Part shown: piece by piece, positions 56,985 through 64,000 of the stretch
Numbering within the stretch: the stretch's first letter is position 1
How the letters are laid out: every line of letters starts with the position of its first letter
NCBI GenBank assembly: GCA_041879295.1
Contig: CP047152.1
Span: forward strand, 579,501 to 643,500
Direction: 5' to 3'
DNA from: Pseudomonas putida
GTDB lineage: Bacteria; Pseudomonadota; Gammaproteobacteria; Pseudomonadales; Pseudomonadaceae
Length of the DNA: 64,000 nucleotides
Notes under the pieces: model-generated
What the model was told of the DNA's origin: nothing
The model's input: only the letters and a program-made list of their open reading frames with translations
Database searches by the model: none
Position numbers and translations under genes: made by a program

Positions 56985-58946
56985 TCAAACCCTGAACGCT
57001 CGCACCGCCCGGTTCAGCTCACCGCCCAGGCTCAGCAACTGTTCGCCCTGTTCACGCCCCTCGCCAATGCGTTGCAGGTTGTCTTCACCCAATTCGTGAA
57101 TCCGCTCGCTGTGATCACGAATCTCGCTCACCGCGCCACTCTGCTGCGCCGTGACATCAGCAATCCGCACCGCCGTATCGGAAATGGTTCGAATGGCACA
57201 GACAATCTCATCCAGTGCCCCATCCGCGGCTTGGGCTTGATTGGCCGTGGCCTCGGCGTGTTCCAGCTGCGCGCGCATCCCCGCCACCGAACTTCTGGCG
57301 GCCTGCTGCAAGCGGTCGATCAATGCCTGAATCTCGCCGGTAGCGCCCGTGGTGCGCTGGGCCAGTGAGCGCACCTCATCGGCAACCACGGCAAAGCCAC
57401 GGCCCATCTCGCCGGCACGGGCCGCTTCTATCGCGGCGTTCAGTGCCAGCAGGTTGGTCTGCTCGGCAATCGAGCGGATCACCGTCAGCACCCCGCCAAT
57501 GGTTGCCGACTCTTCCGCCAGTTGCTCGATCATGCGGGCGTTGCCTTGCACTTCATCGACCAGTTCACGCAAGCCCGACAGGCTCTGGCCAATTACCGCC
57601 TGGCCTTGTTCCACGGCACGCCCGGCATCGCGACTGGCCTCGGCGGCTGCGCTGGCGTCACCGGCCACTTGTTGAATGGTCGCTTCCAGTTCGCCCAAGG
57701 CATCGCGGATCTGCCCGGTATCGCCGGCCTGGCGTTCGGCGCCGCCGTGCAGCGCGGCGCTCATGCCGGCCAGGGCGTGGCTGCTGCCGGCCACCTGCTC
57801 GGCGTTATGGCGAATGGTGCCTACCAGCTCCACCAGGTACTGACGCAGGCGGTTGAGCGACTCCTGAATGTCATGCAGTTCGCGGTTGGTCTTGCCCAGG
57901 ACGATGGCCTGGGCGAAGTCGCCCTCGGCCCAGCGTGACAGGGCCGGGGCCAGGCCGGTCAGGGTGCGTGCCAGGCGCCGTTGCAGCGTGTCGATCAGTA
58001 GGGCGATCAGCAGGATCAGGCCGATCATCAGGCCTTGGATGATGCGCACCTCGGCAGCGATTTTTGCATGCTGGCCGCGTACTTCGGGCTCCAGCGCGGC
58101 GATGGCCTGTTGTACTGCTTCCAGGCGCTGGCCGGTGCTGGCGGCCAGCTCGGCGCGGCGCTCGATCTGTTCGCGGGTGCGTTGCAGTTCGGCCGGGTAG
58201 CGATTGAGCAGGCTTTGCAATTCACGCTTAAGGCCCACGGCAATGTCTTCCTGTTGGGCGCTGGCCTGGGATTCCAGGCCCATCATTGCAGCGAAGTCGT
58301 CTGCACCGGATTCGGCCGTGCGGGTTACGCCGAGCAGTGGCAGGCCGTCGACTATCTGCGCCTGGGCGCGGATCAGTTGTAGCTCGCGCTCCACCTCATC
58401 GGCCAGTTCCGGGCGGCCGCTGCTGACCAGCTTGTCGCGAGCCAACGACAGCCGGCTCAGGTGCACGGTGGCGTCGAGCAAGGGCAGCAAGTAGCGATTG
58501 GCCTCGGCGTTGCCACTGTCGCGGGCGTAGCTGGCCATTTGCTCGAAGTTCGCCCCTAGCTCCCGTTCGGCTTGCAGCAACAGGGCTTGCGGGTCGCCGG
58601 CCAGCTTGCCGGCGGCCAGCAGTTCGTTGGCGGTGAAGGCCTGCAGGCTATCCAGGCTGGGGCGCAACTTCTCGGCCAGCTCAACGGGCCAGTCCGCCAG
58701 TGCGGTCTGCAACTGCTGGTTCGCCTCCATGGCGGCGGCCTGGCGCAGGGCATCGCCGTTGCCCAGGTAGGCCTGGATATTGCGCGCCGCCTGGTTCTGA
58801 AACTGCTGGGACAGGCCCAGATAGCGCTCCATCATCTGGTAGGGGCGCTCGAGGGCGCGCTGCGACCACCACAGGGTGGCGCCCAAGGCGATACACACGG
58901 TCACCAGCAACAGGGTGTTGAAATTGGTCAGCCACTTCAGGCGCAT
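56985..58946 (-). CDS. methyl-accepting chemotaxis protein (CtpL-like)
   Basis: The 653-residue receptor has membrane segments at about 9-28 and 305-325, a long periplasmic helical domain of about 270 residues between them, a HAMP-like part, and the signalling hairpin [23 protein letters not shown]. The periplasmic part looks like the two-bundle HBM type. By position it corresponds to PA4844 (CtpL, phosphate taxis) of P. aeruginosa, so a phosphate or aromatic ligand is possible. No C-terminal CheR-binding pentapeptide. I prefer ATG 58946 to a GTG two codons earlier. Confidence 0.88.
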   Translation of the reverse strand: MRLKWLTNFNTLLLVTVCIALGATLWWSQRALERPYQMMERYLGLSQQFQNQAARNIQAYLGNGDALRQAAAMEANQQLQTALADWPVELAEKLRPSLDSLQAFTANELLAAGKLAGDPQALLLQAERELGANFEQMASYARDSGNAEANRYLLPLLDATVHLSRLSLARDKLVSSGRPELADEVERELQLIRAQAQIVDGLPLLGVTRTAESGADDFAAMMGLESQASAQQEDIAVGLKRELQSLLNRYPAELQRTREQIERRAELAASTGQRLEAVQQAIAALEPEVRGQHAKIAAEVRIIQGLMIGLILLIALLIDTLQRRLARTLTGLAPALSRWAEGDFAQAIVLGKTNRELHDIQESLNRLRQYLVELVGTIRHNAEQVAGSSHALAGMSAALHGGAERQAGDTGQIRDALGELEATIQQVAGDASAAAEASRDAGRAVEQGQAVIGQSLSGLRELVDEVQGNARMIEQLAEESATIGGVLTVIRSIAEQTNLLALNAAIEAARAGEMGRGFAVVADEVRSLAQRTTGATGEIQALIDRLQQAARSSVAGMRAQLEHAEATANQAQAADGALDEIVCAIRTISDTAVRIADVTAQQSGAVSEIRDHSERIHELGEDNLQRIGEGREQGEQLLSLGGELNRAVRAFRV

Positions 58947-59089
58947 AGCCACGAACTTCCTGCGCAGGGGAGAGGTAGGCGCCTGAAGTTATTGCGATTT
59001 TGTGACGGGGTGATGACGCCAGGGGCTTGGAGTCAGAAAAAAGTGGCACAGTGCCTCTATTGGTATGGCCGGCACAGTGAGTGCGAATC

Positions 59090-60445
59090 TCAGGGCTCTA
59101 CACGAACGACGCAATTACGCCCCGCATGCTTGGCCCGGTACAGCGCCTCGTCTGCTGCACTGGCCATGGTCAATGCATCCAGCCCCTCATCCAGTTGCAC
59201 CACGCCGGCGCTGAAGGTGCACTGCAAGTCTCGTGGCTGCGCCGGGTAGAGAATTTCGGCAAAGCGCCGGCGAATTTCGTCCAGCACTTTGTGTGCGGCG
59301 TCCAGCGCGGTATTGGGCATGACGATGGCGAATTCCTCGCCACCGTAGCGGCCAATGAAATCGGTCTTGCGCAAGCGCTGCTTGAGGAATAGAGCAAGGC
59401 TCTTGATCACTCGGTCGCCCATGGGGTGGCCATGGCGGTCGTTGATCTTCTTGAAGTGATCGATGTCGAGCATGGCAAAGCTCAACGGCTGCTGCTCACG
59501 GCGGGCGCGGAAGCTGCAGTCTTCCAGCAGCTGCAGGATATGAGTGTGGTTGTACAGCCCGGTCAGGCTGTCGCGAACCATGCGCGCCTTCAAATGGCGG
59601 GCGCGGGCGGCGCGGTTGCGCACGGTAGTGATCAGGTGGCGTGAGCGAAACGGCTTGGTCAAAAAGTCATCACCGCCTTCGCTCATGGCATCCAGTTGCT
59701 TGTCCAGGTCGTCCTCGGCAGACAGGTAGATGATCGGCACACTCACATAACGGTCACTGTGGCGGATTACCTTGGCCAGCTCCGGGCCGGTGCAGGCCGG
59801 CATGTACAGGTCAAGGATGATCAGGTCGGGCTGGAAGTCGGCAAGCTCTGCCATCGTGCGGATCGGGTCGGTTAGGCTGCGGGTGAGCATGCCGGCGCCG
59901 GCCAGTACACGCTCGGTGTACAGGGCCTGGGTGCGCGAGTCGTCGATGATCAGCACGCGCAACGGGTCGTGCGGGGCGGTGTTGGTCAGCAGTTCGACCT
60001 TTTCCAGCAAGCTGGAAGCTTCCAGGCTGCCGGTGAGAAAGTCCTGGCCACCGGCGCGTACTGCGGCAAGGCGGGTTGGGGTGTCGGCTTCGTGATGGCT
60101 GAAGAACAACAACGGAATGGAGCGTGCCAGGCCCTGCTGCACCTGGGCGGCCAGCAGCAAGCCCAGGCCGGCGCCGGTGAAGTCGACATCCATGATGATG
60201 GCCGACGGCGGGTACTCGCTGATCGAGGCGAGAAACGCTGCGGCGCTGGGCAACGCTTGCACCACCAGACCAAAGAATTCCAGTTGCTGGGCCAGGCGCT
60301 GGGCACGCTCGTGGTCCTGCAGCAGGATGTACACCGGTTTGCGCACGGGCAGCAGCAGCTGGTCGAGCGGATCGTCCTTGCGCAGGCCGTTACGCGTCAG
60401 CGGCTGGACGGGGCACTGCGGGCTTGGCTCGACTGCTTGGCTCAT
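59090..60445 (-). CDS. gcbA: diguanylate cyclase with two receiver domains (GcbA-like)
   Basis: The 451-residue protein has a first receiver domain (about 35-155), a second receiver (about 162-285) and a GGDEF domain (about 295-445). The active site is GGEEF (368-372) and an inhibitory RxxD site is present (359-362), so product inhibition is likely. The second receiver has Asp212 and Lys264 intact; the first lacks the lysine (FLTGS) and is probably not phosphorylated normally. It makes cyclic di-GMP. GcbA of P. fluorescens and P. aeruginosa (PA4843, the same locus) promotes attachment. Confidence 0.88.
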   Translation of the reverse strand: MSQAVEPSPQCPVQPLTRNGLRKDDPLDQLLLPVRKPVYILLQDHERAQRLAQQLEFFGLVVQALPSAAAFLASISEYPPSAIIMDVDFTGAGLGLLLAAQVQQGLARSIPLLFFSHHEADTPTRLAAVRAGGQDFLTGSLEASSLLEKVELLTNTAPHDPLRVLIIDDSRTQALYTERVLAGAGMLTRSLTDPIRTMAELADFQPDLIILDLYMPACTGPELAKVIRHSDRYVSVPIIYLSAEDDLDKQLDAMSEGGDDFLTKPFRSRHLITTVRNRAARARHLKARMVRDSLTGLYNHTHILQLLEDCSFRARREQQPLSFAMLDIDHFKKINDRHGHPMGDRVIKSLALFLKQRLRKTDFIGRYGGEEFAIVMPNTALDAAHKVLDEIRRRFAEILYPAQPRDLQCTFSAGVVQLDEGLDALTMASAADEALYRAKHAGRNCVVRVEP

Positions 60446-60553
60446 GTCCTGGCTACTTATAGGTTGGGATGTGCAGGGGCAATGATGGCTCTATGCTAGC
60501 AGCTCTTTTCAAGTGCGTGAGTGCCCTGCGTCAACAAAGCGGGTAGAACGAAT

Positions 60554-60572
60554 ATTCAGTTGCTGACTGAAT
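60554..60572. other. short inverted repeat in the gap before the DUF2333 gene
   Basis: ATTCAGTTGCTGACTGAAT has 7-bp arms about a 5-bp loop in the 248-bp gap between gcbA and the divergent DUF2333 gene. It might be a regulator site; no family suggested. Confidence 0.35.
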
Positions 60573-60693
60573 GGTCGCTTATGCGTACGGTGGTGTCTGC
60601 TTTATAGTGCTGGCATGCGGGCTTACCGTGGCACCCTAGCGCAGGCCTGTGGTCAAAGCCCCTGAACCGTCGTGACTGATTAAGGACAAAGCC

Positions 60694-61761
60694 ATGCTGG
60701 ACTGGAAAAACCGAGAGGCCAAAGCCGAGCCCCGTGAGCGTGTCGACGGGCGCGGCGCTGCCGCCCGTAGCTACCTTGGCGGCCTTTGGAGCCGTGCCTT
60801 GGGGACCCTGATCGGGTTGTACCTGCTGGTGTGTATCGGCCTGGGCTGGTACTGGAGCCAGGAGCCGGCTCTGTTCCCGGTGCAGCAAAACGCCCAGGCT
60901 GCAGCCGAACGTGCTGGCCAGCAGATGGTGGTGGGCTATACCACCGTCGAAACCCTCAAGACCGTGGCCAACACTTTGCTGAACAAGCCGGGCGGCTACA
61001 TTTCCAACGACCGCTTCCCGCCGGGGCTGTGGATGGACAACATGCCAAGCTGGGAATATGGCGTGCTGGTCCAGGTCCGCGACCTGTCCCGTGCTCTGCG
61101 TAAAGACTTCGCCCGTTCGCAGTCGCAGTCTACCGAAGACGCCGACCTGGCCAAGGCCGAGCCCCGCTTCAACTTCGACAACAAGAGCTGGATTCTGCCT
61201 TCGAGCGAGTCGGAGTTCGAAGAAGGCATCAAGTCGCTGACCCGCTACCAGACCCGCCTGGCTGCCGGCGACAAGGGCGCGATCTTCTATACCCGCGCCG
61301 ACAACCTGAACAACTGGCTGGGTGACGTGGCAACCCGTCTGGGCTCGCTGTCGCAGCGCCTCTCGGCCAGCGTTGGCCGGGTCAAGCTCAACTCCACGCT
61401 GAAGACCGAGTCGGTCGTTGCCGGCCAGGCGCCGCAGGTGGATGAGGAGCTGGTGGAAACGCCATGGCTGCAGATCGACAACGTGTTCTACGAAGCCCGC
61501 GGCCAAGCCTGGGCGCTGTCGCACCTGCTGCGTGCCATCGAGGTGGACTTCGCCGACGTGCTGGCGAAGAAGAATGCCACGGTCAGCGTGCGTCAGATCA
61601 TCCGTGAGCTGGAAGCCTCGCAAGAGCCGCTGTGGAGTCCGATGGTGCTCAACGGCAGTGGCTTCGGCATGTGGGCCAACCACTCGTTGGTCATGGCCAA
61701 CTACATTTCCCGGGCCAACGCCGCGGTTATCGACCTGCGTCAGCTGCTGTCGCAGGGTTGA
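60694..61761 (+). CDS. DUF2333 inner-membrane protein
   Basis: The 355-residue protein has one N-terminal membrane segment (about 34-55) and a large periplasmic part with SWEYGVLVQVRDLSRALRKDFARSQSQS and the conserved C-terminal NHSLVMANYISRANAAVIDLRQLL. This is the DUF2333 pattern, whose function is not known. The stop overlaps the Nudix start by one base, so the two are coupled. Same order as PA4842-PA4841. Confidence 0.88.
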   Translation: MLDWKNREAKAEPRERVDGRGAAARSYLGGLWSRALGTLIGLYLLVCIGLGWYWSQEPALFPVQQNAQAAAERAGQQMVVGYTTVETLKTVANTLLNKPGGYISNDRFPPGLWMDNMPSWEYGVLVQVRDLSRALRKDFARSQSQSTEDADLAKAEPRFNFDNKSWILPSSESEFEEGIKSLTRYQTRLAAGDKGAIFYTRADNLNNWLGDVATRLGSLSQRLSASVGRVKLNSTLKTESVVAGQAPQVDEELVETPWLQIDNVFYEARGQAWALSHLLRAIEVDFADVLAKKNATVSVRQIIRELEASQEPLWSPMVLNGSGFGMWANHSLVMANYISRANAAVIDLRQLLSQG

Positions 61762-62297
61762 TGATGGCTATCAGCCCAGCCGAGGCCGCCCATCGGGCGG
61801 CTTCCGACCGCGAGCTGGTGACCTGGGTGGACGAAACCGACCAGGTACTGGGCGCCTTGCCTCGTGCCGAGCTGCGCGAGCGTGGCCTGATCGGGCGCTG
61901 CACATTCATTCTGCTGTTCAACAGTGCCGGTGAACTGTGTGTACACCGCCGTACGCTGAGCAAGGCGCTGTACCCGGGGTATTGGGATGTGGCGGCGGGC
62001 GGCATGGTCGCGGCTGGCGAAGCGTATGCCGAGTCGGCCGCGCGCGAGCTGGCCGAAGAGCTGGGCATCGAGGGCGCCGAGCTGCGCTTTCACGAGCGGT
62101 TCTACTTCGACCAGCCTGATAACCGCTTGTGGTGTGCGGTGTATTCGGCGGTGTCGGATGCACCGTTGCGGTTGCAGCCGGAAGAGGTGATCGAGGCGCG
62201 CTTCATCGGTCTGGAACAGGCTGAGCAGGAAAGCCTGAGCAAGCCTTATTGCCCGGACTCGTTGGCGGCGTTGCAGCGCTATAAGGCCACTTTGTAG
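61761..62297 (+). CDS. Nudix hydrolase, IDI-like/YfcD type
   Basis: The 178-residue protein has the Nudix box spanning about residues 80-102 (GG.., REL, EE residues in place: GMVAAGEAYAESAARELAEE). The N-terminal HRRTLSKALYPGYWDVAAGG is typical of the YfcD/isopentenyl-isomerase-like Nudix branch. Substrate is probably a nucleoside diphosphate derivative. ATG at 61761 or 61764. Followed by a REP pair. Confidence 0.88.
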   Translation: MMAISPAEAAHRAASDRELVTWVDETDQVLGALPRAELRERGLIGRCTFILLFNSAGELCVHRRTLSKALYPGYWDVAAGGMVAAGEAYAESAARELAEELGIEGAELRFHERFYFDQPDNRLWCAVYSAVSDAPLRLQPEEVIEARFIGLEQAEQESLSKPYCPDSLAALQRYKATL

Positions 62298-62387
62298 GCT
62301 CGGGTTTGCCCGCGAAATACCGGCCCAGACACCCGTTTCGCAGGGCAAGGGCTTTGCCCTTATTCGCGGGTAAACCCGCTCCTACAC
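62293..62387. repeat. REP element pair (inverted)
   Basis: TGTAGGCTCGGGTTTGCCCGCGAA and ATTCGCGGGTAAACCCGCTCCTACA flank a second hairpin (AGGGCAAGGGCTTTGCCCT). Confidence 0.88.
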
Positions 62388-62536
62388 AATCGCCGTATTT
62401 ATCGTTACACTGCGCGCCCTTTTCGGGCTGCCGCAATTCTTGCAGCAGTAGCGCCGCCCCTGCCAGAGTGGGGCTTCGCGGTCGGCCTCAACCCCAAGGC
62501 ACGACCAGTTTTTGTCCTCAGCACCGAGGAACAAAA

Positions 62537-62908
62537 GTGGCCAAGAAAGCTTCTTCCTTTTCCGCCCTTGGCGGTCTCGTGTACTCCACCGACGCCGGTC
62601 GGCACTGCCCCGACTGTGGCCAGCCGGTGGACGCCTGCACCTGCAAGCAGCAAATCATCCCCGAAGGCGACGGCATTGCCCGCGTGCGCCGCGAAAGCAA
62701 AGGCCGTGGCGGCAAGACCGTGACCACCGTCACCGGCGTGCCGCTGCCGCCCGACCAGCTCAAAGAACTGGCGACCACGCTCAAGCGCCGCTGCGGCACC
62801 GGCGGCGCCCTGAAGGACGGGGTTATCGAGATCCAGGGCGACCATGTCGAGCTGTTGATCGGCGAGCTGACCAAACAGGGTTTCAAGGCGAAAAAGTCCG
62901 GCGGCTGA
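62537..62908 (+). CDS. yciH: SUI1/eIF1-like translation protein YciH
   Basis: The 123-residue protein starts at a GTG with GAGGAAC upstream. It has a Cys-rich N-terminal part (CPDCGQPVDACTC) and an SUI1 fold: GRGGKTVTTVTGVPLPP, LATTLKRRCGTGGALKDGVIEIQGDH. YciH affects initiation fidelity in bacteria. Frames extending upstream pass through the REP and are not used. Confidence 0.92.
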   Translation: MAKKASSFSALGGLVYSTDAGRHCPDCGQPVDACTCKQQIIPEGDGIARVRRESKGRGGKTVTTVTGVPLPPDQLKELATTLKRRCGTGGALKDGVIEIQGDHVELLIGELTKQGFKAKKSGG

Positions 62909-63058
62909 GGCCATCGCGCGATTTTTTGCCCAGCGCTTTCTAAACTCGTTCCCGTGGTCAGAGTCTATGCCTGAGCACGGATGAATCGTCATTTTCAGCT
63001 TTTACACTCGCCCCGCTGCCTGCGGGCAGTGTCTTCGACTTATCTATAGGGGACTTGA

Positions 63059-64000
63059 ATGTCCGTACGACGCACACGCAAAGACGATGGTAGCCAATGG
63101 ACCGTGGCCGACAGCCGCAGTGTTTATGGTATCCGCCATTGGGGCGCTGGCTATTTCGCCATCAATGAAGCCGGGCGCGTCGAAGTACGCCCCAACGGCC
63201 CTCAAAGCGCTCCGATCGACCTGTTCGAACAGGTCGACGAACTGCGCCAGAGCGGCTTGTCGCTGCCCTTGCTGGTGCGCTTCCCTGACATTTTGCAGGA
63301 CCGTGTGCGCCAGCTGACCGGTGCCTTCGACGCCAACATCGCGCGCCTGGAATACCAGAGCCAGTACACCGCGCTGTACCCGATCAAGGTCAACCAGCAG
63401 GAAGCGGTGGTGGAAAACATCATCGCCACGCAAAACGTTTCCATCGGCCTGGAAGCCGGCTCCAAACCCGAGTTGCTGGCAGTGCTGGCGCTGGCGCCGA
63501 AGGGCGGTACCATCGTCTGCAACGGCTACAAGGACCGTGAGTTCATTCGCCTGGCGCTGATGGGTCAGAAGCTTGGCCACAATGTGTTCATCGTCATCGA
63601 GAAAGAGTCGGAAGTGGCCCTGGTGATCGAAGAGGCCGCCGAGCTCAAGGTGAAACCACAGGTTGGCCTGCGCGTTCGCCTGTCGTCGTTGGCCTCGAGC
63701 AAGTGGGCCGACACCGGTGGCGAGAAGTCCAAGTTCGGTTTGTCCGCCGCCCAGTTGCTTTCGGTGGTGCAGCGCTTCCGCGATGCGGGCCTGGATCAGG
63801 GCATCCGCCTGCTGCACTTCCACATGGGTTCGCAGATCGCCAACCTGGCTGACTACCAGCACGGTTTCAAGGAAGCCATCCGTTATTACGGCGAACTGCG
63901 TGCGCTGGGCCTGCCGGTCGACCACATCGACGTGGGTGGCGGCCTGGGTGTGGACTACGACGGCACCCACTCGCGCAATGCCAGCTCGATCAACTACGAC
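63059..64000 (+). CDS. speA: biosynthetic arginine decarboxylase, 5' part (cut by window end)
   Basis: Only the first 314 codons lie in the window. They read [20 protein letters not shown] and continue with the PLP-binding fold III N-terminal barrel: [13 protein letters not shown] (with the PLP lysine), [34 protein letters not shown] and [12 protein letters not shown]. SpeA converts arginine to agmatine for putrescine synthesis. It follows yciH, as in P. aeruginosa. Confidence 0.95.
   Translation, partial: MSVRRTRKDDGSQWTVADSRSVYGIRHWGAGYFAINEAGRVEVRPNGPQSAPIDLFEQVDELRQSGLSLPLLVRFPDILQDRVRQLTGAFDANIARLEYQSQYTALYPIKVNQQEAVVENIIATQNVSIGLEAGSKPELLAVLALAPKGGTIVCNGYKDREFIRLALMGQKLGHNVFIVIEKESEVALVIEEAAELKVKPQVGLRVRLSSLASSKWADTGGEKSKFGLSAAQLLSVVQRFRDAGLDQGIRLLHFHMGSQIANLADYQHGFKEAIRYYGELRALGLPVDHIDVGGGLGVDYDGTHSRNASSINYD

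Overview
The window is a 64 kb piece of a gamma-proteobacterial chromosome, almost certainly from the Pseudomonas putida group. The evidence is high-GC coding, about nine P. putida-type REP elements (core TTCGCGGG...CCCGCTCC.ACAGG) between genes, and gene order. From memory, that order follows the P. putida KT2440 rib-dxs-eut-aco-acc-speA region; aroQ-dsbD-chemoreceptor-GGDEF-speA also matches the PA4839-PA4848 order of P. aeruginosa. I see no rRNA, tRNA, phage, insertion sequence or CRISPR array. Most of the window is core genome; the least ordinary stretch is about 25.9-29.0 kb.

Layout. 0-4.8 kb: a truncated minus-strand gene, two sugar-nucleotide enzymes, an HxlR regulator divergent from an MFS exporter with two matching operators, and an OmpW/OprG porin. 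4.9-8.1 kb: a four-gene zinc-uptake operon (DUF2796, ABC ATPase, permease, DUF3299) behind a perfect Zur-type box. 8.2-10.8 kb: small conserved gene, thioredoxin/CnoX, methyltransferase, YbaY-like lipoprotein. 10.9-19.6 kb: nrdR-ribD-ribE-ribBX-ribH-nusB-thiL-pgpA, a periplasmic binding protein, ribA, a membrane protein and a BtuF-like protein. 19.6-21.4 kb: a frameshifted btuB. 21.5-25.8 kb: dxs-ispA-xseB, then ribB under an FMN riboswitch. 26-29 kb: a solitary zeta-toxin-like kinase, a hemerythrin, a candidate small RNA and a CI-like regulator without the cleavage dyad. 29-32 kb: ppa, mtfA, a DedA protein and a GNAT.

32-39.7 kb: ethanolamine catabolism (eat, eutB, eutC, exaC) with a divergent sigma-54 activator. 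39.8-44.6 kb: mpl-ubiX, a lipoprotein, an NAD(P)-binding protein, and a lipoprotein joining MORN repeats to a C13/caspase-like protease. 44.8-52.2 kb: the acetoin/2,3-butanediol operon acoXABC-adh with a perfect sigma-54 promoter and divergent acoR. 52.3-64 kb: accC-accB-aroQ-dsbD, a chemoreceptor, a dual-receiver diguanylate cyclase, DUF2333, Nudix, YciH and the 5' part of speA.

Links between parts: ethanolamine lyase and acetoin cleavage both release acetaldehyde, which ExaC can oxidise. Ethanolamine lyase needs adenosylcobalamin, yet the cobalamin receptor gene here is broken. Riboflavin genes are partly redundant: two DHBP synthases, one of them the RibBX variant with a dead cyclohydrolase half, plus a separate RibA. 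The most unusual non-coding structure is a nested palindrome of about 240 bp at 56.7-57.0 kb, built from a second repeat family that also occurs as a half copy near 24.9 kb.
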